This document shows positions 10,716 to 21,130 of a stretch of 64,000 bases of DNA, piece after piece. A program made the translations under genes and the position numbers. The stretch is taken from assembly GCA_964036045.1 (NCBI GenBank), contig OZ038402.1:5132427-5196426 (forward strand). Reading direction: 5' to 3'. The notes below the pieces were generated by a model. It searched no databases. It was not told where the DNA came from and worked only from the letters and a program-made list of their open reading frames with translations. Origin of the DNA: Eutreptiella sp. 'Long Island Sound 2002'. Taxonomy: Eukaryota; Euglenozoa; Euglenophyceae; Eutreptiales; Eutreptiaceae. Numbering within the stretch: position 1 is the first letter of the stretch; each line of letters begins with the position of its first letter.

Positions 10716-11408
10716 AGTCTTGGATAGTGACCGTCGTAGTGCCGAGCAATTGGGTCTAAAAAGAGGGCGCCCGGCACACTACCACTCCCCCTAATCTTGG
10801 GCATTCACACATCGGGGCGAACAAAAAGTACAGCCTGAACCCAATATAAACCGTAGAGCAATTTTTGGTGAAGAGCAACCGTCAAACTCCCAACGGATCT
10901 GGTGGCTACAGCACCCGGTGTTGCTGCTTCGTGCGTCTATGTGTTCTTGCTTCCTGTAGCCGCACAGGCTTGTTCTTTTGGCTCGAAATGAGCATGATGG
11001 AGCCAGCCAATTGGCTTTGCGCATGGCACCGGTGCCTTTTTGTTGGGGATGTGTTGTCTTGTTTAGGGAGATAGATAGGGACAAGCAGGGGGGGGGGGGG
11101 TTCTCGGAAATCGGATATCTTGCTTAAAACCCCCCCAGAGCCAAATTTATAAAGGGGGGGGGGGTTGGGGGGGGTTTAAGGGGTTTTTCGCTGCGCGGGG
11201 GTATTGTCCGCGGGAAGGGCACCCGGGCCCCCCAAACCTCCCCTCATGAGGTAAATAGCGTCGGGCACCTCTAAACAGTTGGGTATGCGGCCCAGGTGTG
11301 ATCGGACAATTCGCAACGCCCCTACCAACGTCTATGGTAGGGTTTCATCGGATTGGGTATTTCCGGCCGGGGTACCAGAAACCTCGGGAATGTGGGTCTC
11401 GGAGGCGG
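10716..11408. other. No gene recognised
   Basis: Contains two long poly-G tracts (about 11088-11100 and 11153-11180). Open frames are unconvincing. Confidence 0.45.
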
Positions 11409-11536
11409 TCATGGGGTTCGGAATACACCATGGGGTTAGAATTGCAGCATGGGGGTTGAAACACATCAAGGTTGGTCATGGGGTTCGGAATGCACCATGG
11501 GGTTAGAAATACACCATGGGGTGAGAAATGCATCAA
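11409..11536 (+). repeat. Minisatellite of ~24-bp CATGGGGTTMGAAATRCAC units
   Basis: Five or more imperfect copies of CATGGGGTTCGGAATACAC / CATGGGGTTAGAAATACAC in tandem. Confidence 0.7.
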
Positions 11537-11760
11537 GGGGAGGGCATAAACGAAGGGGTGTGTGTGTGAATATAATGGTCAGCCGACGCAACTCGGGAGG
11601 CCCTTAAGGCTATGGCGGGCCAGACCTCCCTCCCCGCGCCATTGTGTGGGCCTTCCAGTCCTAGTGTGCATGCTACTACTAGGGAAGGAGAGGGAGAGCG
11701 AGGAGGTGTAGGGGGTGGAGGAGGTATCTGATTGTGTCGTGTGTGTGCTTGTACCTCCGC

Positions 11761-12030
11761 CTACTTCTTCTCCCCTGACGTCTTCACCGTGCGTCGCTTC
11801 TTAGCACTTTGCTTGGGAGTGGTGATGGGCCACTTTGTGCCCTTGCCAGGCACAGCTTTCTTTTTGGGGACAACTTCCACCCCGGAAGAAGAGGTAGAAC
11901 AGCAAGATGAGGAAGAAGAGGAGCTATTACCATCTTCGGAAGATGCGGAACTCCCGTTACGGCTGGACGAATCCTGATCTGCGGAAGACCCAGATTCCGC
12001 AGAGCTTGCATCCTCCTCCGGTTTCCACTC
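11761..12030 (-). CDS. C-terminal exon of a Ser-rich, Lys-rich (probably nuclear) protein
   Basis: An open minus-strand frame without an ATG runs to TAG at 11763-11761. It reads as an acidic Ser-rich stretch (EEDASSAESGSSADQDSSS), then a run of eight serines, then a basic tail with PKKKAVPGKGTKW and TPKQSAKKRRTVKTSGEKK. The tail resembles a nuclear localisation signal or a chromatin-binding tail. An AG at about 12030 (TTGAG) could be the acceptor, because the frame is closed just upstream by TGA. Roughly 88 residues are present. The rest of the protein is not visible, because upstream lies the 58-bp repeat. Confidence 0.45.
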   Translation of the reverse strand, partial: EWKPEEDASSAESGSSADQDSSSRNGSSASSEDGNSSSSSSSCCSTSSSGVEVVPKKKAVPGKGTKWPITTPKQSAKKRRTVKTSGEKK

Positions 12031-12084
12031 TCAATCGGAGGAGCCAAGAGAGGCTTCAGAGAAGGATGCACCCTCAAACAAGGG

Positions 12085-12175
12085 GACAAAGTCAAAGGTG
12101 GCCCACACGTGGGCGGAAGTGCTACGCAACCCCTACGTTCTCGGGGGTCCCCGAAAAGGGGTTCAAAAATGGCCA
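12085..12175 (+). repeat. ~58-bp repeat (array 4, short)
   Basis: One to two units of the family seen at 3240-3750, including GGGCGGAAGTGCTACGCAAC and TTCTCGGGGGTCCCC. Confidence 0.65.
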
Positions 12176-12218
12176 GCACCGGGCTTCTGGTATAAAATCC
12201 CAGAGTGGGGGTCCTGAA

Positions 12219-12260
12219 GGGCGGTCCTTAACAAAAAAAAATGGTCGTAAAGGACCTGCC
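12219..12260. repeat. Micro-palindromic element, family 1 (copy)
   Basis: The left end GGGCGGTCCTTAAC and right end GTAAAGGACCTGCC are inverted repeats with two mismatches around an A-run. Confidence 0.6.
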
Positions 12261-12267
12261 TGAACAA

Positions 12268-12510
12268 AGGGGGGCAAAATCAGAAGTGGCCACCTCACCC
12301 TTGCCTTCTCGGGGGCCCAAAAGAGAACGAAAATGCTACGTCACCGCTACATCATCGGGGATCCCCAAACAAAGGGGGACAAAACCAGAAGTAGCTACCT
12401 CACTCCTGCCTTCTCGGGTGCCCAAAAGAGGGCGGAAATGCTATGTCACCCCAGCATTCTTAGGGGTCCCTAGCAAAGGGGACAAAATCAAAAGTGGCTA
12501 CATTGGGGGC
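12268..12510 (+). repeat. Tandem array of the ~58-bp repeat (array 5)
   Basis: Alternating half-units as in array 1: GCCTTCTCGGGGGCCCAAAA, ATCCCCAAACAAAGGGGGAC and others. Confidence 0.75.
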
Positions 12511-12939
12511 AAGGAGAAAACTTTGGATGTGCAGTCCAAAAGAATACCACCAAAAAAAAATCCGCAGGAAATGGTGTGTCTGCGTCAAAAAACACCCTTA
12601 AAAACCCCCCACAAACAATTTTTTTACAAAGGGGCACCTAAGGCATGACTAAGGCAGCTAAAGCTAAAGGGGCACCTAAGGCTGCTTGTAGAAGTGGAAA
12701 CACCCCCCCCCCCCCGCTTGTGGGGGTTGCTGAGGCTGCGGCGGCGCGGGGCATGGGGACTAATGGGGCGGAGGGGCATGACTGGTTGACGCTCCGCGAT
12801 CACCTCCACCACAACCTTGCCAGGACCAATGCACTTTGGATCACTTCACACACCGGTACGGGGGCGGACCCGGCGCATCATAGGCTTGCCTCGTCCCGTA
12901 CGCGGTGTATAGCACTTGCAACCCCACTTGCATAAATCC
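12511..12939. other. No gene recognised
   Basis: A-rich then C-rich sequence with a 12-bp imperfect duplication (CTAAGGCAGCTAAAG / CTAAGGCTGC). The minus-strand frame at 12812-12624 may be decayed continuation of the gag-like relic, but nothing conserved is seen. Confidence 0.4.
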
Positions 12940-13841
12940 ACCTCAACGGCCCGATCTTCGGTCTTGGACAGCCGACGTTGGTCCGGGCACAATGAAGGAT
13001 TGAGAAGCACTTGCACAAGACGTGTCCCCACGGCCACAATCTTCAAACCCAAAGGTAGGAGGCATTGCAGCACAGTCGCCAGCCTCGTGGCCAAACAGGC
13101 CACACCTAAAACAGGCCCCAGGCAGTCTTCCAGCAGTCTTCCAGAGGGCCAAGGCTATCGGTGTCAAGAGCTAAACCCTTGAGCTTGTGCAGGCATACCG
13201 ACAGGCGCGGAGAGGCAAATTGGTATAGCAGCCGCTAGACCTCCTCTGCCAACGTCCAACCAGCCCTAGCAACGTCCAAATTCGCGAACTTTTGGGGAGC
13301 ATCAATGGCGTCCCTCGGCTAGATCTAGGCCAACGAGCCCACTACGAACTAGGTCAATGCTGCATGGGAAAAGGGGGGCACAAACGGCCCTTTGAGATCG
13401 CCAGACACTGTTTGCATTCATCAATCTGGCGTCAAAGGCCACCCTCTTCATCAACAGTTGCACATGGGTCGCCTTCTTGGTCATGTGGCGTCCAGTCGGT
13501 AGGATGTCAATCTCTGTTAGAGACGTCCAAAACAAGGTCCGCAGCCTTCTGAAACATGGCAAGGTAAGTAGGGTCTCATGGTCCTCAACCCACTTCAGCA
13601 ATAGATCAACACCCTGCATGTCCAACCCCCAGGCCAGGAGTCGTGCATGGTACTAAGCTGCCATAGCCCCCCTCTCATCGATTGGCAGGAACGCAACAGC
13701 CAATCGCGGCCGTGTTACCGCGCCACTCCTGCCACTGCTGGCACCGCTCGCTAATTTGTAGCCGACATTTCCTCGTCCACTGCGAAAGCTATCTTCCTCC
13801 TCTTGGACTCGGGCATCGCAGACCAATTTCGAAGGCAGCAA
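12940..13841 (-). pseudogene. Gag-like retroelement relic with a CCHC zinc knuckle
   Basis: A minus-strand coding region runs from about 13841 down to 12943 but is broken. 13841-13302 is one frame interrupted by a single TAG (13655-13653), after which coding character continues unchanged (YHARLLAWGLDMQGVDLLLK). The frame then shifts near 13310, and another TAG lies at 13237-13235. Near the end CFRCGLFGHEAGDC (about 13110-13070) is an exact C-x2-C-x4-H-x4-C zinc knuckle, the nucleic-acid binding motif of retroelement Gag proteins and some RNA-binding proteins. The upstream helical region (KKATHVQLLMKRVAF) would fit a capsid-like part. No reverse transcriptase is seen nearby. A host CCHC protein is possible but the breaks argue for a dead element. 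Confidence 0.5.
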
Positions 13842-14035
13842 TTAAAGCAATCACATGTGACAACTGATTCGCCGATTGGCAGCAGAAATCATCCAAACTG
13901 CAACAAGTGGCCAAGTAGTCGCTGTGGTCCCTCCGTCCCACAGAGTGACCCTCGCCTCCCCTTGGGAGATAATGTCCTAGTCCGCTTTTGCTGTGTTTAA
14001 ACTATTGTTCATTGCTAAACATTAGTTTAGCCCTA

Positions 14036-14245
14036 CTGTGGAGGGTGGTGGGAGGCTGCGCATGGCTGTGGAGGAATGTGAGGAGCGATGCACCGCTGGT
14101 TGTGGGGCCTGAAGCCGCTGTGAAGGGGACATGGGAGTTGTGGAGAGTTCTTGAGGGGAGGGCCGAGGGGAGTTGTGGAGGGTTGCGGAGGGTTGTGGAA
14201 GGCTGTGCAGGGTTGTGGAGGGTTGCGGAGGGTGGAGAGCATGAG
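14036..14245 (+). repeat. GGTTGTGGAGG-type minisatellite
   Basis: Imperfect repeats of GTGGAGGGTTGCGGAGG and GTTGTGGAGGG. Purine/GT-rich on the plus strand. Confidence 0.65.
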
Positions 14246-14314
14246 GAGCAGCTCAGTTCAGTGCTGAACCCCATCACCCCCGTCACAAAAGTCCGGCGGG
14301 TCACAATCCCCCTT

Positions 14315-14800
14315 TTACCATTCACCATGAGTGAAAATAAAATAGGACATTCTAGTAGCCGCACAAACGGACCACTGAAAGCACTGGTGAGCAGTGTAAG
14401 ACGTAGGGCAACTGATGACAACTGCTGTTCGTGAATGGCATGTGGGGTGGGTGAGGGGTGGATTTCCAGCCCTACACGCAACTCGCCCCGATGGTGGAGA
14501 GACTGCCTGGAGGCCTGTTCGCTCCAGTGCTTGCAAAGGTGCACGTACTTGGTTCATCCAATTGTACCCATTCTCTGACAGCCACTGTCTGTCACACATT
14601 CTCATCTCTTTGGGCCGGGGCCTGCAACAGGGGCACGCACACCTTTCGGCCGGGGGGCGTGTAGTGTAGCAGCCAGATCCATATGAGGGGGCCTCGGTCG
14701 GCCCTGACGGCGGGTATCGTTCAGCTACGGGGCTTGACATGGCAGAGACTGCATTGGCTGTACAGGCACAGAGCACAGTGCACTGGTGTGTATGCCCCAC
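14315..14800 (-). other. Weak open reading frame
   Basis: The middle part (CACPCCRPRPKEMRMCDRQW, then ENGYNWMNQVRAPLQALERT) has some protein character with a CxCPCC cluster. No family, start or splice sites are evident. Confidence 0.2.
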
Positions 14801-15674
14801 GCACCCTCCTCAGTATAGAGCATTAGAGCGGATTTTTGGATTCATGGATGGGCAGCCACCTTCGCCTTGCAAGGCACCCTCCTCTAGAAAACGGATTACA
14901 CTGTATTATCCTGTGGTTTACTGTGCTGTATTGTACTTTACCCTCTTGCAGCACTGCACTGTGTTGCCTACTACTGCACACTGTGCTATATTGTACTGTG
15001 ACATACTAAATGATGATGCACTGCACTGCACTGCACTGCCCTCGCTGGTCCAAAGGTAAAGCCCCAGGTCCTCCACAGAAAATGCCTGACCGGCTTCCCC
15101 CTTCTGGTGTTTACTGAGCACAAGCCTGATTGGGCCCTCCTCTTGCGAGAGCAACACTAACACCCCAAAAATTGACAATCTGACAAGGGGGGGGGGGGGT
15201 ACGTTTTAAGGGCAATGTGGGACATGGTTCCAAAAGTTGCAGAACCAACACCTCCTACAGGGTCTTGCTCTCGCAAGGGAGGTACAGTCAAATTCGGTAC
15301 AGTATAGTACTGTATGGTACCCTGCATACATATTAAACTTTCCCCATACAGCAAGTACCCCTGCTCAGACATTGTGTCAGAGGGGGGCTTTGGCACGAGG
15401 CCATGGTGTTGGTTTGTTTACCGTTGGCGGCACCTATTGGCCTCTGGCCACTAAACATTCCGACCCTTGCATGGTTTGGTTGTGTCAACGGGTGTCAACA
15501 GATCAGAGGGGGGCTGGTGTTTGCCACCGGGGAAGGAACGCACTGCATCAGGATTGGGCATGTCACTCAGACTAAGCCACCAACAGTGCCACACGTCCAG
15601 GACCAAGCTGGGGATTTATGGGGGTTTATCGTGCTTTTGGCCCCCGGCCCCCACCTTGTGCAAATTGGTGTAAA
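14801..15674. other. No gene recognised
   Basis: Contains a CTGTA/CTGCA-rich stretch (about 14900-15030, cryptic simple repeat), a poly-G tract at 15186-15198 and, at 15222-15300, a plus-strand copy of the motif also seen at 929-1283. The segment at 15522-15590 (GGAAGGAACGCACTGCATCA) has a counterpart at 31449-31510. Confidence 0.45.
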
Positions 15675-16265
15675 TTCTATTGCCTTCGGCAAGTCCACCT
15701 CGCAGAGAATCTACCGCGAGCAACACACACCCAAAATAGGGTGGAAACTACATAAATACCGGCTAAAACATGCTTTACATACCTTGGATGATCATTTTAG
15801 GTGATCACGGTATCAAAAAAACAAGTTTCGAAAACTTCGATTTTTGAGCTGCCCAGGGTGACAAACTGCATAAGCAGGTTGTGTACCAATCCCTTGGGAG
15901 CCCCCCCCCCCCCCCCCCTGGACCTAATACCCAAATCGGGTGAAAAACACGTAAATACGGCCTAAAACATGCTTTACATACCTTGGATGGTCATTTTAGG
16001 TGGTCACAATATCAAAAAAAACAAGTTTCAAAAACTTCCATTTTTGAGCTGTCCGGGGTGAAAAACTGCATAAGCAGGTTGTGCACCCGTCCCTTGGGAG
16101 ACCCCCCCCCCCCCCCCCCGACCTGATACCCAAATAGGGTGAAAAACACGTAAATACGGCCTAAAACATGCTTTCCATAGCTTGGATGGTCATTTTGGGT
16201 GGTCACAATATCAAAAAAATATGTTTCGAAAATTCTATTGCCTTCGGCAAGTCCACCTCGCAGAG

Positions 16266-17600
16266 AATCTACCGCGAGCAACACACACCCAAAATAGGGT
16301 GGAAACTACATAAATACCGGCTAAAACATGCTTTACATACCTTGGATGATCATTTTAGGTGATCACGGTATCAAAAAAACAAGTTTCGAAAACTTCGATT
16401 TTTGAGCTGCCCAGGGTGACAAACTGCATAAGCAGGTTGTGTACCAATCCCTTGGGAGACCCCCCCCCCCTTGGACCTAATACCCAAATCGGGTGAAAAA
16501 CACGTAAATACGGCCTAAAACATGCTTTACATACCTTGGATGATCATTTTAGGTGATCACAATATCACAAAAACAAGTTTCAAAAACTTCCATTTTTGAG
16601 CTGTCCGGGGTGAAAAAATGCATAAGCAGGTTGTGCACCCGTCCCTTGGGAGACCCCCCCCCCCCGACCTGATACCCAAATAGGGTGAAAAACACGTAAA
16701 TACGGCCTAAAACATGCTTTCCATAGCTTGGATGGTCATTTCGGGTGGTCACAATATCAAAAAAACAAGTTTCGAAAACTTCGATTTTTGAGCTGTCCGG
16801 GTTGAAAAACTGCATAAGCAGGTTGTGCACCCGTCCCTTGGGAGACCCCCCCCCCCCCCCCGACCTGACACCCAAATAGGGTGAAAACACGTAAATACGG
16901 CCTAAAACATGCTTTGCATAGCTTGAAATGTCATTTTGGGTGGTCACAATATCAAAAAAACAAGTTTCGAAAACTTCGATTTTTGAGCTGTCCGGGTTGA
17001 AAAACTGCATAAGCAGGTTGTGCACCCGTCCCTTGGGTGACCCCCCCCCCCCCCGACCTGACACCCAAATAGGGTGAAAACACGTAAATACGGCCTAAAG
17101 CATGCTTTGCATAGCTTGAAATGTCATTTCGGGTGGTCACAATATCAAAAAAACAAGTTTCGAAAACTTCGATTTTTGAGCTGTCCGGGTTGAAAAACTG
17201 CATAAGCAGGTTGTGCACCCGTCCCTTGGGAGACCCCCCCCCCCCCCCCGACCTGATACCCAAATAGGGTGAAAACACGTAAATACGGCCTAAAACATGC
17301 TTTGCATAGCTTGAAATGTCATTTTGGGTGGTCACAATATCAAAAAAACAAGTTTCGAAAACTTCGATTTTTGAGCTGTCCGGGTTGAAAAACTGCATAA
17401 GCAAGTTGTGCACCCGTCCCTTGGGAGACCCCCCCCCCCCCCCCCGGACATAATACCCAAATGGGGTGAAAAACACGTAAATACGGCCTAAAACATGCTT
17501 TGCATAGTTTGAAATGTCATTTTGGGTGGTCACAATATCAAAAAAACAAGTTTCGAAAACTTCGATTTTTGAGCTGCCTGGGGTGACAAACTGCATAAGC
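16266..17600 (-). repeat. ~195-bp satellite array inside element B
   Basis: Tandem monomers share CCCAAATAGGGTGAAAA, ACATGCTTTGCATAGCTTG, TCATTTTGGGTGGTCACAAT, ACTTCGATTTTTGAGCTGTC and TGCATAAGCAGGTTGTG, then a poly-C tract of 9-20 bases. Poly-C length varies between monomers. The long minus-strand open frames here are repeats of one monomer translation (for example DSSKIEVFETCFFDIVTT) and are not genes. Confidence 0.85.
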
Positions 17601-18254
17601 AGGTTGTGTACCTCCCCATTCACTAGGCCATTATTGGTGGAAACAGTCATTTCGCGTTTTTGGCACGGGTTGTGAACGGCCATAAGCAAGGCTAGACACT
17701 GCAAAAAACGTCCTTTCGTATCCTAGTAGGCATATACTGTCACAACATCCCCACTCGCACCCCTCAGAGTGGGTACCACGGGGTCACCGAGGTTGCCAAA
17801 ACCGCCAACATAGCATAAATGGCTGAAAAGTGCATAAACTGCATAAGCGCTCGTCCCACTCCGCCCCATACAAACCCTATGGAGTCGGGACCCGGAAACA
17901 CTTTTTCGGCTCAAAATCCAAAAAAACTAAAAGATTCATGATTTTCGACCCAAAAAAAGGGGGGGTCATTTTTTCGACATTTTTGACCCCCCCCCCCACC
18001 CCCCCACCCCCCCACCCCCACCCCCACCCCCCCCCTAAAAAGTGGGTTTCAAGTGGGGGGGGTCTGGGGGGGTCCGGACCAAAAACTCATTGGGGGATGC
18101 GTTTATTGGACAAAATAATGATTTTACAAGGGGTTAAACTAACAATTCAACCCCTTGGGGTAGGGTACGCGAATAGGCCCAAAATGGGGGGGTACGTGGC
18201 GTTTTCCCCATATATACGCCTGCCTGGCTTTGATCTAACAACCTCTGCGAGGTG
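17600..18254 (-). other. Unique module of the satellite elements (copy in B)
   Basis: This non-satellite part recurs in every complete element: at about 18690-19345 (A), 21910-22562 (D), 23750-24396 (E), 25400-26023 (F), 26470-26908 (cut by the gap) and 28890-29538 (G). It carries ATTGGTGGAAACAGTCATTT, CCGCCCCATACAAACCCTAT, a long C/A-rich tract (poly-C with single A), ATGATTTTACAAGGGGTTAA, CAACCCCTTGGGGTAGGGTA and TTGATCTAACAACCTCTGCG. The last ~180 bp are also conserved in elements C and H, so this looks like the functional 5' terminus of the superfamily. The similar short open frames in each copy are by-products. Confidence 0.75.
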
Positions 18255-19345
18255 ACTTCCATTTTTGAGCTGTCCGGGGTGAAAAACTGCATAAGCAGGT
18301 TGTGCACCCGTCCTTTGGGAGCCCCCCCCCCCCCCGGACCTAACACCCAAATAGGGTGAAAAACACGCAAATACGGCCTAAAACATGCTTTGCATAGCTT
18401 GGATGGTCATTTTAGGTGGTCACAACATCAAAAAAAACAAGTTTCGAAAACTTCGATTTTTGAGCTGCCCATAGTGAAAAAGTGCATAAGCAGGTTGTGT
18501 ACCAATCCCTTGGAAGACCCCCCCCCCGGACCTAATACCCAAATCGGGTGAAAAACACGTAAATACGGCCTAAAACATGCTTTCCATAGCTTGGATGGTC
18601 ATTTTAGGTGATCACGGTGTCAAAAAAGAAAGTTTCGGAAACTTCGATTTTTGAGCTGTCCAGGGTAAAAAACTGCACAAGCAGGTTGTGTACCAGCCCA
18701 TTCACTAAGCCATTATTGGTGGAAAGAGCCATTTTGCGTTTTTGGCACGGGTTGTGAACGGCCCTAAGCAAAGCTAGAGACTACAAAAAACGTCCTTCCG
18801 TATACTAGGAGGCAGATACTGTCACAACATCCCCACTCACACCCCTCAAAGTGGATACCACGGGGTCACCGAGGTCGCCAAAACCGCCAACATAGCAAAA
18901 ATGGCTGAAAAAGTGCATAAACTGCATAAGCGCTCGTCCCACTCCGCCCCATACAAACCCTATGGAGTCGGGACCCGGAAACACTTTTTCGGCTCAAAAT
19001 CGAAAAAAACCAAAAGATTCATGATTTGCGACCCAAAAAAGGGGGGGTCATTTTTTGACCCCCCCCCCACCCCCCCCACCCCCCCACCCCCCCCCCCCCC
19101 CCCTCCTTGAAAACCTCAAAAAAGTGGGTTTCAAGTGGGGGGGGTCTAGGGGGGTCCGGACCAAAAACTCATTGGGGGATGCGTTTATTGGACAAAATAA
19201 TGATTTTACAAGGGGTTAAACTAACAATTCAACCCCTTGGGGTAGGGTACGCGAATAGGCCCAAAAAGGCCAAAATGGGGGGGTATGTGGCGTTTTCCCC
19301 ATATATACGCCTGCCTGGCTTAGATCTAACAACCTCTGCGAGGTG

Positions 19346-19879
19346 ATTTTCCCAAACGTGTTCAAAAATGGCATGAAATTCCTTCAAAAAAGTGTAAATT
19401 TAAGAAAAGACGGAGTCACTGAACAGCTCACGCAATCGGGAAACCCATAAAACAATAATGTGGAGTTTTGATGATTGGTTGCCTGGGCCTTGTGACCCCA
19501 AGTGGCGTTTTCTCACTGTTTGAATGGTTGATTTGGTGTTTGGATTAGAAAACGTGTGTATGCATACTTATATATACCGGCACGCAGGGTTTGTTTTAGG
19601 TGTATGTTGTCAGTTTGTAGTGTGTGGGAGGGTGAGAGGATACATACACGAGTTACAAACAAGAGTTACCCAATTAGTTTTGCACTTTCCTATGTGTGGG
19701 GTGGGGGAGCAGACTGAGTAGGACACGGCAGAACAGGAGGTTAGCAGGGAGGGTAAAACGAATTGCACAACTACACAACACAAAAGAGAATGCAGCATTG
19801 CTTGCCGTGGATTGCTGCGAGGCAACTCCCCAAATCAAAGGCAATCCGCCTCAAACACTTCAAACGCGCAGAGGCAGAA
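19346..19879. other. No gene recognised
   Basis: Unique DNA between element A and the decayed gene at 19880-20760. No motif or repeat noted. Confidence 0.4.
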
Positions 19880-20760
19880 TTGTAGTATGCAGTCAACTGT
19901 TGCAAATCGTCGTTGAGCACATCCAAAAAAAAAAAAGTGCCCCTATCACAGCATCCTTGAAAGCCAAATCAGCCATATGGTGGTTGGCATGCATGGCCAC
20001 AAAGTATGATTGTCCGGATCCTTCCTCTGGCAAAGAACGGAGGAGGCTAACGACATCCGCCTTTGTGCCTATCTTAACATTTGCACCATCGGTCTACAAG
20101 CACACCAAACGGCACGCCCACGGCTCAAGAGGAATGGAGGCCAGCTCAAATGCTTCCAGCGAAAAAACGTGTATCTATCTGGTTGGCCCCCGGGAAGCCG
20201 ACATACAATAACTCCTCTTTTTTTGTCCACCTTTTTGTGGATGAATCAACATACATAGCCTACACTGTTGGGCAAGAGCGTTACCAAAAGGCTTTGCACA
20301 ACCTCTACAAGCACATGCAAAACACCAACAGTTTGTGTGACCCTCACCCTCCACCGTGACAAAGCAATGCTCATGGACACCCCAATTACATTGGGAGCAC
20401 AAGCTCGTCACCCCACATAGTTTGCCGTGGCAGGCAAAGAATTCCAAGCCCCGCAATGGCTTTGAGCTCTCATTGAAGGCCCCCACTGTCGCCTCGCCAC
20501 AACCCCCGCAGTCCCAAGCCGCTACCGCTCCCAGTACCACAGAACTCATGGGCAGCTTTGACGAAGCCCTGAGTTTGTTGTATTGCAGCAGCCGCACGGT
20601 GAATTTGCACTTGTTGCAGAGCTGAGGGGCAATCTTCGGCCTTGACGCGGCGGGGGACGGCAGCGGGAGTAGCGAATTCTTGCCACTCGGCTGCCAGTTC
20701 TTGCTTGCGCACCCACAACACGTGACAAAATTGCCACAGCAAGGAGCTTCACTACATTTC
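19880..20760 (-). pseudogene. Decayed transposase-like gene: Cys-rich zinc-finger-like region plus hAT-like segment
   Basis: Minus-strand coding runs from about 20742. A helical stretch (RKQELAAEWQEFATPAAVPR, then QVQIHRAAAAIQQTQG) is followed, after a frame change near 20545, by a Cys/His-rich region with WDCGGCGEA, CHGKLCGVTSLCSQCNWGVH and CWCFACACRGCAKPF. The frame then meets TAG at 20177-20175, continues as coding (IHVFSLEAFELASIPLEPWA), meets TAG at 20096-20094, and goes on with TDGANVKIGTKADVVSLLRS and MHANHHMADLAFKDAV. The last part resembles the T-D-G-A ... H-x-x-H-x-L-A-x-K-D-A stretch of hAT-superfamily transposases and their zinc-finger relatives. Three breaks suggest a dead copy. 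It lies between elements A and C but shows no link to them. Confidence 0.5.
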
Positions 20761-21130
20761 TAGATGCCTAGATGTGTAAATCTGCATCTTATAACATGCA
20801 AAGCAATCGGGTTGCTGAATTAACACCGAAATTCTTGTGACTGGACTGCTTGCACACACACATAACATGACAATGACGAAGATGACACATCAAGCAAAAA
20901 TTCTATTGCCTTCGGCAAGGCACCTCAAAGAGGGGAGAGGGAGAACCTTTTTTGAGCTGCTGAGGGAAAACTGCATAAGCAGGTTGTGCCCTAGACCCCT
21001 TGGGAGCCCCCCCCCCCCCCCAACACCCAAATAGGGTGAAAAACACATAAAGAGGGGCTAAAACATGCTTTACATAGGATATTTGACCATTTTGGATGGT
21101 CAAAGTATCAAAAAAATCAGTTTCGGAAAA

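Larger units (their letters stand above)
16233..18254 (-). mobile_element. Helentron-like satellite element B (nested in A)
   Basis: A 2.0-kb copy with both ends intact: hairpin and CACCTCGCAGAG at 16254-16265, CTCTGCGAGGTG at 18243-18254. About seven ~195-bp monomers fill 16266-17620; measured spacings of TGCATAAGC are 195, 193, 195 and 198 bp. The unique module follows at about 17600-18254. It is inserted into a satellite monomer of element A: the left flank ends TTTCGAAAA and the right flank resumes CTTCCATTTTTGAG, which together restore the uninterrupted monomer. No target-site duplication is visible beyond a single ambiguous A. Confidence 0.8.
15675..19345 (-). mobile_element. Helentron-like satellite element A (interrupted by nested element B)
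   Basis: The left edge (the element's 3' end on the minus strand) is TTCTATTGCCTTCGGCAAGT, in which TTGCCTTCGGCAA (15680-15692) is a hairpin. It is followed at 15696-15707 by CACCTCGCAGAG. The right edge ends in CTCTGCGAGGTG (19334-19345), the exact reverse complement. The inverted repeat is therefore terminal on one side and about 21 bp inside the other, beyond a hairpin. The interior is ~195-bp satellite monomers (15710-16232, resuming 18256-18690) and then a ~650-bp non-satellite module ending in GATCTAACAAC. Left flank is GTGTAAA, right flank TTTTCCC. No open frame for a Rep/helicase is present, so it is non-autonomous. Element B sits inside it. Confidence 0.75.

Noticed and set aside
16549-17704. 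Long minus-strand open frames repeating motifs such as SPKGRVHNLLMQFFNPDSS
   Set aside because: They are translations of the 195-bp satellite. Monomers whose length is a multiple of three keep the frame open. There is no start context, and poly-C tracts are read as Gly runs.
15675-19345. Simple cut-and-paste transposon with terminal inverted repeats
   Set aside because: One inverted repeat lies about 21 bp inside its end, behind a hairpin conserved in every copy. No target-site duplication is seen, and direct concatemers occur.
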